Positions 16,732 through 25,030 are shown, numbered from the stretch's first letter. The stretch: DNA of 27,456 nucleotides from Bacteroidota bacterium (GCA_021796055.1 JAJYOS010000003.1:1-27456), one strand, 5' to 3'. Numbers and translations are program-made. The notes: generated from the sequence alone by a model not told the origin.

Positions 16732-16887
16732 ATGAGAAACATGAGCAAATTTCTTAAGGTGATTGGATTACTCTTCCTTCCCGTAGCAGCGATCATTTTT
16801 ATGTTTGCGCTCTTCAACGGTAAACCTGCGAAACGTGGGAAGGGTTTATTCGTGCAAGAGTTCGACGAACAGAACATCTACGGGTAA
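16732..16887 (+). CDS. Possible small single-span membrane protein (51 residues)
   Basis: The reading frame ATG 16732 to TAA 16885-16887 encodes 51 residues; a second ATG at 16741 would give 48. After a short basic start (MSKFLKV) there is one strong hydrophobic helix, roughly IGLLFLPVAAIIFMFALF, then a basic patch (KPAKRGKG) and an acidic tail ending DEQNIYG. The layout of one helix with basic residues on one side is what real small membrane proteins show, and it fills a gap otherwise empty of genes. The ribosome binding site is weak (AAGAG or GAG a few bases upstream). I know of no family for it. It is convergent with the RND pump gene. Confidence 0.42.
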   Translation: MRNMSKFLKVIGLLFLPVAAIIFMFALFNGKPAKRGKGLFVQEFDEQNIYG

Positions 16888-16993
16888 TTCCTCCGCGCAC
16901 AGGGATCCGGCAATTCCTGATCGGCTTTCTTACTGAAGCTCTCCGGCTGAGAACGGTGAGGGGTGATTAACTGTCTCCAGAGTTATGGGGGAA
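16888..16993. other. Intergenic gap between convergent small ORF and RND pump
   Basis: This 106-base gap has only a 5-bp TAACT/AGTTA hairpin (about 16963-16985 region) with no T-run. I see no convincing terminator or gene in it. Confidence 0.3.
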
Positions 16994-19900
16994 CTATTTC
17001 TCCGGGTTAGCCACCGGTTGCTCAGGGGCAGTACGCGTCTTGCCTTTCAGCAGTGACAGCCATCGAATCCGGGCGAACAAGTACGGGAACTTCAGCTTGA
17101 ACCCGTCGACGTAGGTGTACATCACCGGGACAAGTATCAGAGTCAGGAGGGTTGAGCTGATAAGAGCGCCCATGACAACCAAAGCCATGCTTTGTCGAAT
17201 CTCGCTCCCCGCACCGAGCCCCAGAGCCAGCGGAAGCATCCCGAAAACCATGGTTGCCGTTGTCATGATTATCGGGCGTAATCTTATGGGACCGGCTTCA
17301 AGTATCGCATCGATCATGGTACGTCCGCGCGCCCGAAGAGTATTGGTGTAATCCACGAGGAGGATCGCATTCTTGCTCACAAGTCCCATGGACATAATCA
17401 CACCGATCATGGAAAATGTATTCAGTGTCTGCCCCGTCAATACCAGTGCCAACATCCCTCCCACCAGCGCTACGGGGAGCGAGAACATTATCGTGAAAGG
17501 ATGGGCGTACGATTCGAATAGCGATACCATAATCATGTAAACAAAGAGTATCGCCATGGTAAGCGCGATCATCATATCTCTGAACATGTCGGACATGTTC
17601 TCGTTGTCCCCTCCGAAAAAGACCTTGATATTGGAAGAAAGGCCGAGCGAACCGATCCCGGTTTTTATGTCGCGTGTCACGTCGCCAAGGCTTCTCGAGC
17701 CGGTCAGGTTCCCTAGAATTGCCACGAGCCGCTCCCGGTCCTTCCGATCGATCTCTACGGGGCCGTTTCCGCCAATGACTTCTGCCACCTGTCTCAGGTA
17801 CACCTGTCCGCCGCTCCTCGTCATCAAGGTGAGATCGCGGACTTGCGAAGGTTCATTCCTGTCGCGTTCGGCCAGCTGCAGCCTAATGTCATAATCGGTG
17901 CCATTATCGTTGAACTTCGTCACCACCGCCCCCTGAATCGCGGTCTGAAGTACAACCGCGACGTCGCCAGGTGTCAGGCCGAACGAGGCCGCCTTCTCTC
18001 TATTGACGACAACCTGCAGTTCGGGAAGTGCTGTCTGCCACGTGCTTTTTATGTCTGTCACTCCTTCTGTCCTGGCCATCACGTCACCAATCTTCTGTGA
18101 TGCCGCGGCGACTTCCGATAAGTTTTCGCCCTGGACCTCGATCTCCAACGGAGAGTAATTTGCCGTCCCCCACATCCCGATAACGCTCGTCCTGGAGACC
18201 ACACCCGGAAAACTGTCGGCAATCTCTTTTACCCGCGCCATCTCGTCATCGGTCGACATTTTGCGGTCCCTTGGCGGGACGAGCTTTATCTGTATCTGGC
18301 CGAGATTCGGTTGAGTGGATTTCTGGAAGGTCTGCTCAGATACGCCGACGGTACTGAAATATCTCTCGATGTCGGGATCCGTCTGCAATCGGCTTTCAAC
18401 TTGGGCGAGAGTCTGGTAAGTCTTGTCGAGCGGCGTGCCTACCGGCAATTCGATTGTCAGCGCGAACTCCCCCCTGTCAGGCTGTGTCAGGAACTCCGTG
18501 CCGATGAGATGCAGCGGGATCGGCAGAAGGCTTATAAGGAGCGCAAGTCCGCTGATCACCAACACTGTCCTCTTCCTGGCCAGCGCCCAGGCCAGGAGAT
18601 TTCTGTAACCGGAATCAAGTCTTTTCTGCAAGCCCTCGAACCAGTTTATGAATCTGCCGATGGCGCTTTCATCCGTATATTGCTTCAGAGTCGACCATCT
18701 TGAGGCGAGCATCGGTGTCAGCGTAAACGAGACGAAAAGCGAAATCATGGTCGATAAGACTATTGTCAGCCCGAATTCCCGAAAGATCTTGCCCACCAGC
18801 CCACCGACCATCGCTATCGGAAGAAAGACGACGACATCCACGAGAGTGATTGCGATGGCCGCGAAGCCGATCTCGCTCCGGCCGTTAAGGGCAGCAGTCC
18901 TCTTTTCCTCGCCCAATTCCAGATGCCTGTGAATATTTTCGAGAACCACAATCGAATCATCGACAAGTATGCCGATCACCAGCGCCAGCGCCATCATAGA
19001 GACAAGATTGATGGTGAAGCCCATCGCGTACATGAATATGAATGTGCTGATCAGCGAGGTTGGAATAGAAAGGAGTACGATGAACGAATCGCGGACGGAA
19101 TGCAGGAAGAGAAAAAGGGTTATTGCGACTATGAGTATGGCCAGACCCAGGTCACGTCGGACTTCGTTTATTGAATTCCGCGTGAACTGCGTGATGTCCT
19201 GAGCGATAGTAAACTTCAGACCGGCTCCCGAGTAATTCTTCTCGAGGCTGCTTAATTCCTTCTGTATTCCGTCACTGGTTTTGACCGAGTTCGCACCGGA
19301 AGTCTTCTGAATGATAATTCCGATGGCCGAGACGCCGTCGATGCGGCTGTAGGTTTGTCCCTCAGTCTTGTAAGAATCCACGACCCTGGCCACGTCACCA
19401 AGATGGACTACGCCTTGTGGCGTGGATGAAATTACCATGTTCCGGAGCTGGGCCAAATTCTGGAACTTTCCGGAAAGTCTTACTGTGTACTCCCTGGTCG
19501 TCCCGGTCACGGTGCCCGCCGGGAAATCGATATTGTCGCTTGCAAGGGCCCGCGCAACATGCATAAGGGAGATATTATACGACCGCAATTTCGAGTTATT
19601 TACCTCCACCTTAATCTCACGCTGCCTGCCGCCGACGAGATCGACGATCGCAACGCCGGGTACTTGTTCCAGAGCGGGCCTGATATTGTCCTTTACGAAT
19701 TGATAAAGCGCGGTCGGCTCCATCGCACCCTGTGCAGAGATCCTGACAATAGGAAACGAATTCAGGTCCGCCTTCTGGACACGGGGCGCTTCCGCATCTT
19801 TTGGCAGCAGCGAGCGAGCCATGTCCACGCTCCGCTGCACGTCGTTGGCTGCCGCATTTACATCCATGCTGAATGTAAACTGCACGACGACGACGGAAAC

Positions 19901-20161
19901 ATTCTCCCTTGAATAAGAGCGAATGTTGTCCACACTGTTCAGCGAGCTCAGTGCGTCTTCCAGAGGTTTTGAAACGTCGTTCTCGACTTCTCTTGGTCCG
20001 GCCCCGGGATATACGGTGACGACCGAGACGATCGGCCAGTCCATCTTCGGAAGAAGATCCACCCCCATCTGATTGTACGAATATACCCCCAGCACGGCTA
20101 GCGCAACGAATATCATCGTTATAAAAGCGGGGCGTTTGATCGCAAGCTGAGTTAAGCGCAT
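16994..20161 (-). CDS. RND efflux pump, inner-membrane transporter (HAE1/AcrB-like)
   Basis: The 1055-residue product has the full size of an AcrB-type proton-driven drug exporter. It begins MRLTQLAIKRPAFITMIFVALAVLGV, with the usual first helix, followed by DLLPKMDWPIVSVVTVYPGAGPREVE, the porter-domain start. The proton-relay residues are in place: D401-D402 in GILVDDSIVVLEN (helix 4), the lysine in GLVSKNAILLVDY (helix 10) and RLRPIIMTT (helix 11). Two porter regions and twelve helices in two halves are apparent. GAGGA lies 7 bases before the ATG, and the gene starts 10 bases after the membrane-fusion protein stop. With that gene it forms two of three parts of a tripartite pump; the outer-membrane channel is not encoded here. 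Substrates are unknown. Confidence 0.95.
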   Translation of the reverse strand: MRLTQLAIKRPAFITMIFVALAVLGVYSYNQMGVDLLPKMDWPIVSVVTVYPGAGPREVENDVSKPLEDALSSLNSVDNIRSYSRENVSVVVVQFTFSMDVNAAANDVQRSVDMARSLLPKDAEAPRVQKADLNSFPIVRISAQGAMEPTALYQFVKDNIRPALEQVPGVAIVDLVGGRQREIKVEVNNSKLRSYNISLMHVARALASDNIDFPAGTVTGTTREYTVRLSGKFQNLAQLRNMVISSTPQGVVHLGDVARVVDSYKTEGQTYSRIDGVSAIGIIIQKTSGANSVKTSDGIQKELSSLEKNYSGAGLKFTIAQDITQFTRNSINEVRRDLGLAILIVAITLFLFLHSVRDSFIVLLSIPTSLISTFIFMYAMGFTINLVSMMALALVIGILVDDSIVVLENIHRHLELGEEKRTAALNGRSEIGFAAIAITLVDVVVFLPIAMVGGLVGKIFREFGLTIVLSTMISLFVSFTLTPMLASRWSTLKQYTDESAIGRFINWFEGLQKRLDSGYRNLLAWALARKRTVLVISGLALLISLLPIPLHLIGTEFLTQPDRGEFALTIELPVGTPLDKTYQTLAQVESRLQTDPDIERYFSTVGVSEQTFQKSTQPNLGQIQIKLVPPRDRKMSTDDEMARVKEIADSFPGVVSRTSVIGMWGTANYSPLEIEVQGENLSEVAAASQKIGDVMARTEGVTDIKSTWQTALPELQVVVNREKAASFGLTPGDVAVVLQTAIQGAVVTKFNDNGTDYDIRLQLAERDRNEPSQVRDLTLMTRSGGQVYLRQVAEVIGGNGPVEIDRKDRERLVAILGNLTGSRSLGDVTRDIKTGIGSLGLSSNIKVFFGGDNENMSDMFRDMMIALTMAILFVYMIMVSLFESYAHPFTIMFSLPVALVGGMLALVLTGQTLNTFSMIGVIMSMGLVSKNAILLVDYTNTLRARGRTMIDAILEAGPIRLRPIIMTTATMVFGMLPLALGLGAGSEIRQSMALVVMGALISSTLLTLILVPVMYTYVDGFKLKFPYLFARIRWLSLLKGKTRTAPEQPVANPEK

Positions 20162-20171
20162 GGGGGGATCC

Positions 20172-21278
20172 TCACTCAGAAGGCTTATATCGGACGAGTG
20201 TCCCGTCTTTCAGATTAGGTTGACCAAACGTCACTATCGTGTCACCCTGAGCCAAACCGGAGCTCACGGTGACAAGAGAATCGTTCCTTGCACCGATCGA
20301 AACCGTCTTTCTGCTGACCCGTGAGCCTTTTACGACATAAACGTCATGGGTGGAGACTCCCGATTCGAGCAGCGCGGCCGAGGGAATTACCAGCTGGCTG
20401 TCACTAACGGATATCGTGATCTCCGCCCGAGCGAACATACCGCTCTTCACCGACCGCGCACGATCGTTGGGAAAATCAATCTCGAGCTGGAACGTTCTCG
20501 TCATGGGATCGGCTTTAAGGGCGATACTCCTGACCTTACCCCGGAACACGACGCCGGGGACTGCGTCGACGGTAATTTCTGCGCGGTCGCCATTGCAAAC
20601 CGAAGAGACATTCTCCTCGGGAACGCCGACTATGAGTTTCATCCGGCTGTCGTCAACGACGGTCGCGACTTTCATACCGGGAGATACCATCTTACCGATA
20701 TTGATGTACTTCTGCGCGAGCCTTCCGGAGATGGAGCTTCGGAGAATCGTATCGTCAAATTGTTTCTGCGCAAGTTTCTGCGCTGCCTGGGCACCTCTCA
20801 GCTGGGCCAGTGCCGCCTTCGCAGCGAGCTCCGCGTTTTCCATCTGACTCTCCGACACCGCTTTCTGCACATAAAGGCTCGCGATACGCGCGACGTCAGA
20901 TTGTGCCTTGTCGCTGTTGGCCCGGGCCGCAGCAGTCTGCGCGCGCGACTGTTCAAGCGAAATCTCCTGGAGGTCGTTCTCGACCCGCGCGATGTGACCA
21001 CCCGCCTTGAGCCAGCTGTCGATATCGGCATCGATGCCGACAATCTTTCCCGACGTCTCCGAAATAATTTCAGCTTCGTGAATACCTTCGAGAGCTCCGG
21101 TCACACTAATCTTGTCCGTGATCGCACCGTATCGCACCGTGGTCACGCTGACTGTGACAGGCTTGTCTGTTTCAGCCTTCTTTTCGTACGCAGTCTGCGA
21201 ATGGATCCTGAGAATTATGATTCCCCCGAGAAATATGACCGTTGCGACGGAGAACGCAACCGCCTTCTTCGCATTCAT
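20172..21278 (-). CDS. RND efflux periplasmic adaptor (membrane-fusion protein)
   Basis: A 368-residue HlyD/AcrA-like adaptor that links the inner-membrane pump to an outer-membrane channel. A membrane helix at about 7-25 (VAFSVATVIFLGGIIILRI) anchors or exports it; there is no lipoprotein box. Then come the first lipoyl half (GALEGIHEAEIISETSGKIV), a coiled coil at about 95-170 rich in Ala, Gln and Glu (QSRAQTAAARANSDKAQSDV), the second lipoyl half (SSISGRLAQKYINIGKMVSPG), and a beta-barrel (AEITVDAVPGVVFRGKVRSI). The ATG overlaps the TetR stop by 4 bases. Confidence 0.93.
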   Translation of the reverse strand: MNAKKAVAFSVATVIFLGGIIILRIHSQTAYEKKAETDKPVTVSVTTVRYGAITDKISVTGALEGIHEAEIISETSGKIVGIDADIDSWLKAGGHIARVENDLQEISLEQSRAQTAAARANSDKAQSDVARIASLYVQKAVSESQMENAELAAKAALAQLRGAQAAQKLAQKQFDDTILRSSISGRLAQKYINIGKMVSPGMKVATVVDDSRMKLIVGVPEENVSSVCNGDRAEITVDAVPGVVFRGKVRSIALKADPMTRTFQLEIDFPNDRARSVKSGMFARAEITISVSDSQLVIPSAALLESGVSTHDVYVVKGSRVSRKTVSIGARNDSLVTVSSGLAQGDTIVTFGQPNLKDGTLVRYKPSE

Positions 21279-22018
21279 TTTCGTCTCAATGCCTTTGCTT
21301 CCTTGATAGGCCGCCCCGATGCTTTCGGCTCAGTACGAAGTCTTGCGGCCCGTCGTTTGCCCTGCGAGAGAACGGTCAGGAGGTAATCCTGGCATTTCTT
21401 GTAGAGAGTATCAAAATCTACCGATCCGATAATCGAGTCGGCGTTCAGGCCATTTACCCTCTTCATGGCAAGGGATCGCTCCTTCAGATTGAGGAGACCG
21501 CTCAGCGACACCCAAAAGAGCACGACCGCTTCGTGTGAAGAGATCTCATTACCGAAAGCGCCCTCATCAATCCCCTTTTGTACGTACGTGGCTACATAGC
21601 TTAGAACTTTGTCGCTTGCTTCTTCAAGCGCCGAAAAAACTTCGTGTGACACATGTTCCGTTATTGCGGGACTCTCAACAGCTGCAAGCATCCTGAACAG
21701 ATGCGAATGTCTGCTGCTGAAATCGAAATAAGCCTCGCCAAACCTCCTGAGTGCCGTTTCAGGACCTGCGTCTTCGGGCCTGAATTCCCTGAACGTGTCA
21801 AGAAGAAGGATTAGAGCTTTTGTCATCAATGAACAGTACAGGTCTTCCTTGCTCGCAAAATAAAGATAGATTGTCCCTTTGCTGACCTCTGCCTTGTCGG
21901 CAATCTCGTCGAGTGTGGCGGCGCGGAGACCCTTATCGAAGAACACGCTTTCGGCGGCTCCGAGTATCGTCTCCCGACGCATGAGCTTCTCACGCTCTTT
22001 GCGCTCAGGTATTCCCAT
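21275..22018 (-). CDS. TetR/AcrR-family transcriptional regulator
   Basis: A 247-residue regulator, somewhat longer than the family norm because of a basic C-terminal tail (QGKRRAARLRTE). The N-terminal helix-turn-helix spans about 16-62: ILGAAESVFFDKGLRAATLD, then EIADKAEVSKGTIYLYFASKEDL, a near-consensus TetR_N domain. The C-terminal ligand domain is not assignable to a subfamily. AGGAG lies 6 bases before the ATG. It is the first gene of the efflux operon, so it most likely represses itself together with the pump and is released by a substrate of the pump. A perfect palindrome at 22050-22068 is the probable operator. Confidence 0.93.
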   Translation of the reverse strand: MGIPERKEREKLMRRETILGAAESVFFDKGLRAATLDEIADKAEVSKGTIYLYFASKEDLYCSLMTKALILLLDTFREFRPEDAGPETALRRFGEAYFDFSSRHSHLFRMLAAVESPAITEHVSHEVFSALEEASDKVLSYVATYVQKGIDEGAFGNEISSHEAVVLFWVSLSGLLNLKERSLAMKRVNGLNADSIIGSVDFDTLYKKCQDYLLTVLSQGKRRAARLRTEPKASGRPIKEAKALRRK

Positions 22019-22049
22019 TGTTTGCTCCTATGTGAGGCCCTGTGACATA

Positions 22050-22068
22050 CACTGACTGCGGGTCAGTG
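22050..22068. promoter_or_regulatory. Probable TetR operator, 19-bp perfect palindrome
   Basis: CACTGAC and GTCAGTG are exact inverted repeats around the 5-base centre TGCGG. The TGAC...GTCA core is of the type often bound by TetR-family dimers. It lies about 30 bases before the TetR ATG and directly downstream of the likely -10 box, where a bound repressor would block transcription. Confidence 0.65.
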
Positions 22069-22077
22069 GCTGAACTT

Positions 22078-22107
22078 AAGTTAAACGGTTTTATGCGAAG
22101 GTGTCAA
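22078..22107 (-). promoter_or_regulatory. Putative promoter of the TetR-efflux operon
   Basis: On the minus strand a perfect TTGACA (22107-22102) is followed by TTTAAC after 16 bases, or read in the Bacteroidota way, TTG-N21-TAACTT (22083-22078). Transcription would begin near 22070, at the edge of the palindrome. Confidence 0.45.
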
Positions 22108-22149
22108 GTGAGCCATTACCACACGGTCCGGCTGAAGTGGCGAAAACAA

Positions 22150-22180
22150 TTGGATTTACGCGACCCGCATTCTAACTTTT
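22150..22180 (+). promoter_or_regulatory. Putative Bacteroidota-type promoter of the M28 peptidase gene
   Basis: TTG (22150-22152), 20 bases, then TAACTTTT (22173-22180). The leader to the ATG at 22212 would be about 25 bases and contains the ribosome binding site AAGGAG (22197-22202). Confidence 0.4.
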
Positions 22181-22211
22181 CGATGATTTCTTAAAAAAGG
22201 AGCTCAATCAT

Positions 22212-24299
22212 ATGCAAAAGCACCTACTGTATGCTTCATTCCTTCTGCTCCTCTCCGCGATAACGTTGTACGGCCAGCAGGCAGCCAACTTCGAGCAGGA
22301 ATTCCTACGGATTCCGAAAGCCGACAGCTGCAGAAGGAATCTTTTTATCCTAACCCAGCAGCCGCATGTCGCCGGGAGTGCAGACGACAGTGCGCTGGCT
22401 GTTTTCGTGAAGAACCGGTTCGACACATACGGGATATCGGCAAAGATCGTCACCTATTATGTTTACCTTCCATATCCCAAGTCCGAGACACTCGAGATGA
22501 CTGCCCCGGAGAAGTGCAACTTCGACCTCAACGAAGGGGGATGGAGATGGGATAAAGACACCTACAATTCAAACGTCGTCATGCCCTTTAACGCATACTC
22601 GCCCAGTGGTGACATATCCGGGCAGATAGTATACGCGAACTACGGGCTGCCCGAGGACTACGAGGTCCTCCACAAGCTCGGCATCGATGTGAAGGGCAAG
22701 ATAATGCTTGTCAGGTATGGAAGAAGTTTCCGGGGGATAAAAGTGAAAGTCGCAGAAGAGCACGGCGCGGCAGGAGTGATCATCTATTCCGATCCCGCCG
22801 ATGACGGTTATGACCAGGGTGACATCTACCCTGACGGGCCGATGCGTCCCTGGACTGCGGTCCAGCGCGGCAGTATACAGGACCTCACGATTTATCCGGG
22901 AGACCCATTGACTCCGGGATATGCTTCGACAAAAGATGCAAAGCGAATTCCTCTCAGCCAGGTAACAGATCTCCCTCACATCCCCTGTATGCCTGTCTCA
23001 TACGGCAACGCGGAGAAACTCCTGAGCAACCTTGCCGGGCCCGTCGTGCCTCATGATTGGCAGGGAGGATTGCCGTTCGCATACCACATCGGACCGGGCG
23101 GCACGGAAGTTCACATGAAGCTCGACATGGATTACGAAATAAAACCCATCTGGGACGTTATCGGGACAATTCCCGGGAAGAAATATCCTGACGAGAAAGT
23201 TATTGTGGGAAATCACCGTGATGCGTGGGTGTACGGCGCGGTCGACCCAAACAGTGGAACGGCATCGCTTCTCGAAACGGCCCGCGGCCTCGGTCAACTC
23301 ATAAAATCAGGATGGCAGCCCGAGAGAACGATCGTCCTCTGCTCCTGGGACGGTGAGGAATACGGTCTCATCGGATCAACCGAGTGGGGCGAACAGAATA
23401 CGGAAGATCTTTCAAAAGATGCCGTGGCATACATTAACATCGACGCACCCGTGAGCGGGACAGTTTTCGGCGCGAGCGCGGTTCCGTCGCTCGACAAATT
23501 CATCATGAATGTAACAAAGGTAGTAAAGGACCCGAAGACCGGGATGAGCGTTTTCGATGCCTGGTACGCGGACCAAAACAAAAAGACTTTCGAGAAGGAC
23601 AACGTTGTTCCCGATACGGCTGCGACGAAGCTGGGAAGATTGGGGAGCGGTTCGGACTACACAGTCTTCCTCGATCATATCGGGGTGCCGGCATTCGACT
23701 TCGGATTCGGCGGGCCGTATGGAGTTTATCATTCCATGCTCGATGATTTCTACTGGATGGAGCATTGGGGAGACCCGACCTTCGAGTATCACGCAACCGT
23801 GGCAAAGGTGCTCGGGATTGCAGCGATGAGACTGGCGGACGATAATATATTGCCATTCAGGTATTCCGATTACTCCAAGCAGATTAGCGAATACATAAAA
23901 GAGCGCCAGAAACGTGCGAGTGAGAATCAGCTGTTGAAATCAACGGACTTCTCTCCCGCCATAGAAGCTTGCGCGGAATTTCAGAAGGTCGCTGAGGAAG
24001 TGGACGCGAACATCCACAATGCCGGCCCGGCCGAGTATGCGAGAATCAATGCGACCCTCATGGAAGTAGAACGTGCTTTCACACAAGAGACCGGCCTGCC
24101 GAAGAGCCCCTGGTTCAAGCACCAGATCTATGCACCCGGCTTCTACACGGGCTACGCGAGCCAGCCGCTGCCCGGAGTTGCAAGGGCAATAGAGGACAAT
24201 GATCCCACACTTCTGGGAAAGGAGATAGAAATCCTGTCTACGGCGTTGAAGAACGCGGCGCAGAAGGAGGACCGGATACTGGGGATGATTGGTAAATAA
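22212..24299 (+). CDS. Exported M28 metallopeptidase, glutamate carboxypeptidase II type
   Basis: A 695-residue zinc exopeptidase with a signal peptide (LLYASFLLLLSAITLYGQQ). The order is that of glutamate carboxypeptidase II: an N-terminal part of the protease domain, a PA domain at about 120-290 (GKIMLVRYGRSFRGIKVKVA and HGAAGVIIYSDP), the M28 core, and a C-terminal helical dimerisation domain from about 560. All metal ligands are seen: H335 (GNHRDAW), D345 (VDPNSGTAS), E383 with the general base E382 (WDGEEYG), D411 (NIDAP) and H507 (VYHSM). Spacings of 10, 38 and 28 residues between the first four ligands equal those of the human enzyme. It probably trims peptides in the periplasm or outside the cell; the substrate is not known. 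AAGGAG lies 9 bases before the ATG. The gene stands alone, divergent from the efflux operon. Confidence 0.93.
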   Translation: MQKHLLYASFLLLLSAITLYGQQAANFEQEFLRIPKADSCRRNLFILTQQPHVAGSADDSALAVFVKNRFDTYGISAKIVTYYVYLPYPKSETLEMTAPEKCNFDLNEGGWRWDKDTYNSNVVMPFNAYSPSGDISGQIVYANYGLPEDYEVLHKLGIDVKGKIMLVRYGRSFRGIKVKVAEEHGAAGVIIYSDPADDGYDQGDIYPDGPMRPWTAVQRGSIQDLTIYPGDPLTPGYASTKDAKRIPLSQVTDLPHIPCMPVSYGNAEKLLSNLAGPVVPHDWQGGLPFAYHIGPGGTEVHMKLDMDYEIKPIWDVIGTIPGKKYPDEKVIVGNHRDAWVYGAVDPNSGTASLLETARGLGQLIKSGWQPERTIVLCSWDGEEYGLIGSTEWGEQNTEDLSKDAVAYINIDAPVSGTVFGASAVPSLDKFIMNVTKVVKDPKTGMSVFDAWYADQNKKTFEKDNVVPDTAATKLGRLGSGSDYTVFLDHIGVPAFDFGFGGPYGVYHSMLDDFYWMEHWGDPTFEYHATVAKVLGIAAMRLADDNILPFRYSDYSKQISEYIKERQKRASENQLLKSTDFSPAIEACAEFQKVAEEVDANIHNAGPAEYARINATLMEVERAFTQETGLPKSPWFKHQIYAPGFYTGYASQPLPGVARAIEDNDPTLLGKEIEILSTALKNAAQKEDRILGMIGK

Positions 24300-24316
24300 A
24301 GAGCGGTCATGCTGTC

Positions 24317-24373
24317 GGTGACACAGAGACACGGTCGGATTCGTAGTAGAGTCGTCTCGTTCTCTGTGTCACC
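24317..24373. terminator. Perfect 13-bp inverted repeat, possible two-way terminator
   Basis: GGTGACACAGAGA (24317-24329) and TCTCTGTGTCACC (24361-24373) are exact inverted repeats with a 31-base loop. They lie between the stop codons of the convergent M28 peptidase and GNAT genes, the usual place for a shared terminator. There is no T-run on either side and the loop is long, so a repeat-element remnant or mRNA-stabilising hairpin is also possible. The rest of the gap (24300-24400) shows nothing else. Confidence 0.5.
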
Positions 24374-24400
24374 TGATGTCCGGTGCCCGCTTGGGGAATA

Positions 24401-24853
24401 TTAAGTTTCAGACAAAAGGCGTTTGGAGAAAACAATCTGTTGCTTAGTCTCCTCGAACCCAAGACGATGGTAGAAACTGCGCGCTCCTGTTCTGACGACG
24501 TTTGTGCGTACCCTTACTGTTTGATGACCGAGGGCAGCGGCCCAATCTTCGGCTTCTTTAACCAGCCTTCCACCAATTCCATTGCCGCGGGCAGTCTCAT
24601 CGACTACAAGCCCGGTAATCTCGGCTGATTCTCCTGATTCTATCGCGTCTCTGATACTTACCTGGATCCAACCTGCGATGAACGAATCTTGTTCGGCGAC
24701 GAACGCTGCAGTGTCGGCTTTCTCCAGCGTCTTTTGAAGTCGCCTCTTCATTATTTCAGCCGAGGCGTTGTAGCCGAGTTGAACACACAACTCAGCAATA
24801 CGATCCGCATCTGAAAGCACGGCAGGGCGGATTGCAATAATTTTGGTCCCCAT
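24401..24853 (-). CDS. GNAT-family N-acetyltransferase
   Basis: A 150-residue single-domain acetyltransferase. It opens with IIAIRPAVLSDADRIAELCV, the first strand and helix of the GNAT fold. The acetyl-CoA loop is VVDETARGNGIGGRLVKEAE, with the R-G-N-G-I-G form of the (Q/R)xxGx(G/A) motif. The end has ARSFYHRLGFEETK, the conserved tyrosine and GF of motif B. The substrate cannot be told from sequence; members act on amines of proteins, antibiotics and metabolites. GGAGG lies 7 bases before the ATG. It is a lone gene, divergent from the ABC-F gene. Confidence 0.92.
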   Translation of the reverse strand: MGTKIIAIRPAVLSDADRIAELCVQLGYNASAEIMKRRLQKTLEKADTAAFVAEQDSFIAGWIQVSIRDAIESGESAEITGLVVDETARGNGIGGRLVKEAEDWAAALGHQTVRVRTNVVRTGARSFYHRLGFEETKQQIVFSKRLLSET

Positions 24854-24876
24854 CGGGGTTCCTCCCGGGAAGTTTG

Positions 24877-24927
24877 ATGAGTTCGCATCGTAATTGGATC
24901 AATCGACGAATCGGCCTGTTAAGATAG
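24877..24927 (+). other. Possible 16-codon leader ORF before the ABC-F gene
   Basis: ATG 24877 to TAG 24925-24927 encodes MSSHRNWINRRIGLLR. It precedes a 10-bp inverted repeat and lies on the same strand as the ABC-F gene. The ribosome binding site is poor (GGGAAG). An ORF this short can occur by chance, so it is listed only because some ABC-F genes are controlled by leader peptides. Confidence 0.15.
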
Positions 24928-24946
24928 TTGCCCGTCAGCGAATTTC

Positions 24947-25008
24947 AAACCGGCGGGATCGGAGCGGGCCGGGAGTGTAAAGTCGTCTGTCTTTTCTTCC
25001 GCCGGTTT
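24947..25008 (+). promoter_or_regulatory. 10-bp perfect inverted repeat before the ABC-F gene, attenuator-like
   Basis: AAACCGGCGG (24947-24956) and CCGCCGGTTT (24999-25008) pair exactly over 10 bases with a 42-base loop. The 3' arm is G+C-rich and runs into a T/A-rich tract (25006-25020), which resembles an intrinsic terminator placed 34 bases before the GTG start. Because the long loop weakens the structure, an operator or a chance repeat remains possible. Confidence 0.4.
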
Positions 25009-25010
25009 TA

Positions 25011-25030
25011 TTTATATTTATTGGTTCGAA
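25011..25030 (+). repeat. 20-bp repeat, copy 1, ahead of the ABC-F gene
   Basis: TTTATATTTATTGGTTCGAA, ending 12 bases before the GTG at 25043. It matches the right-edge copy (27437-27456, opposite strand) at 19 of 20 positions. It contains TATATTTA, similar to the Bacteroidota -7 box TAnnTTTG, so it may be part of a promoter. Confidence 0.7.

Noticed and set aside
20346..21386. Open frame of 346 codons on the plus strand, opposite the membrane-fusion protein
   Set aside because: It is rich in Arg, His and Asp with no hydrophobic core pattern, and runs antisense to a gene with clear domain motifs; high third-position G+C opens such frames by chance.
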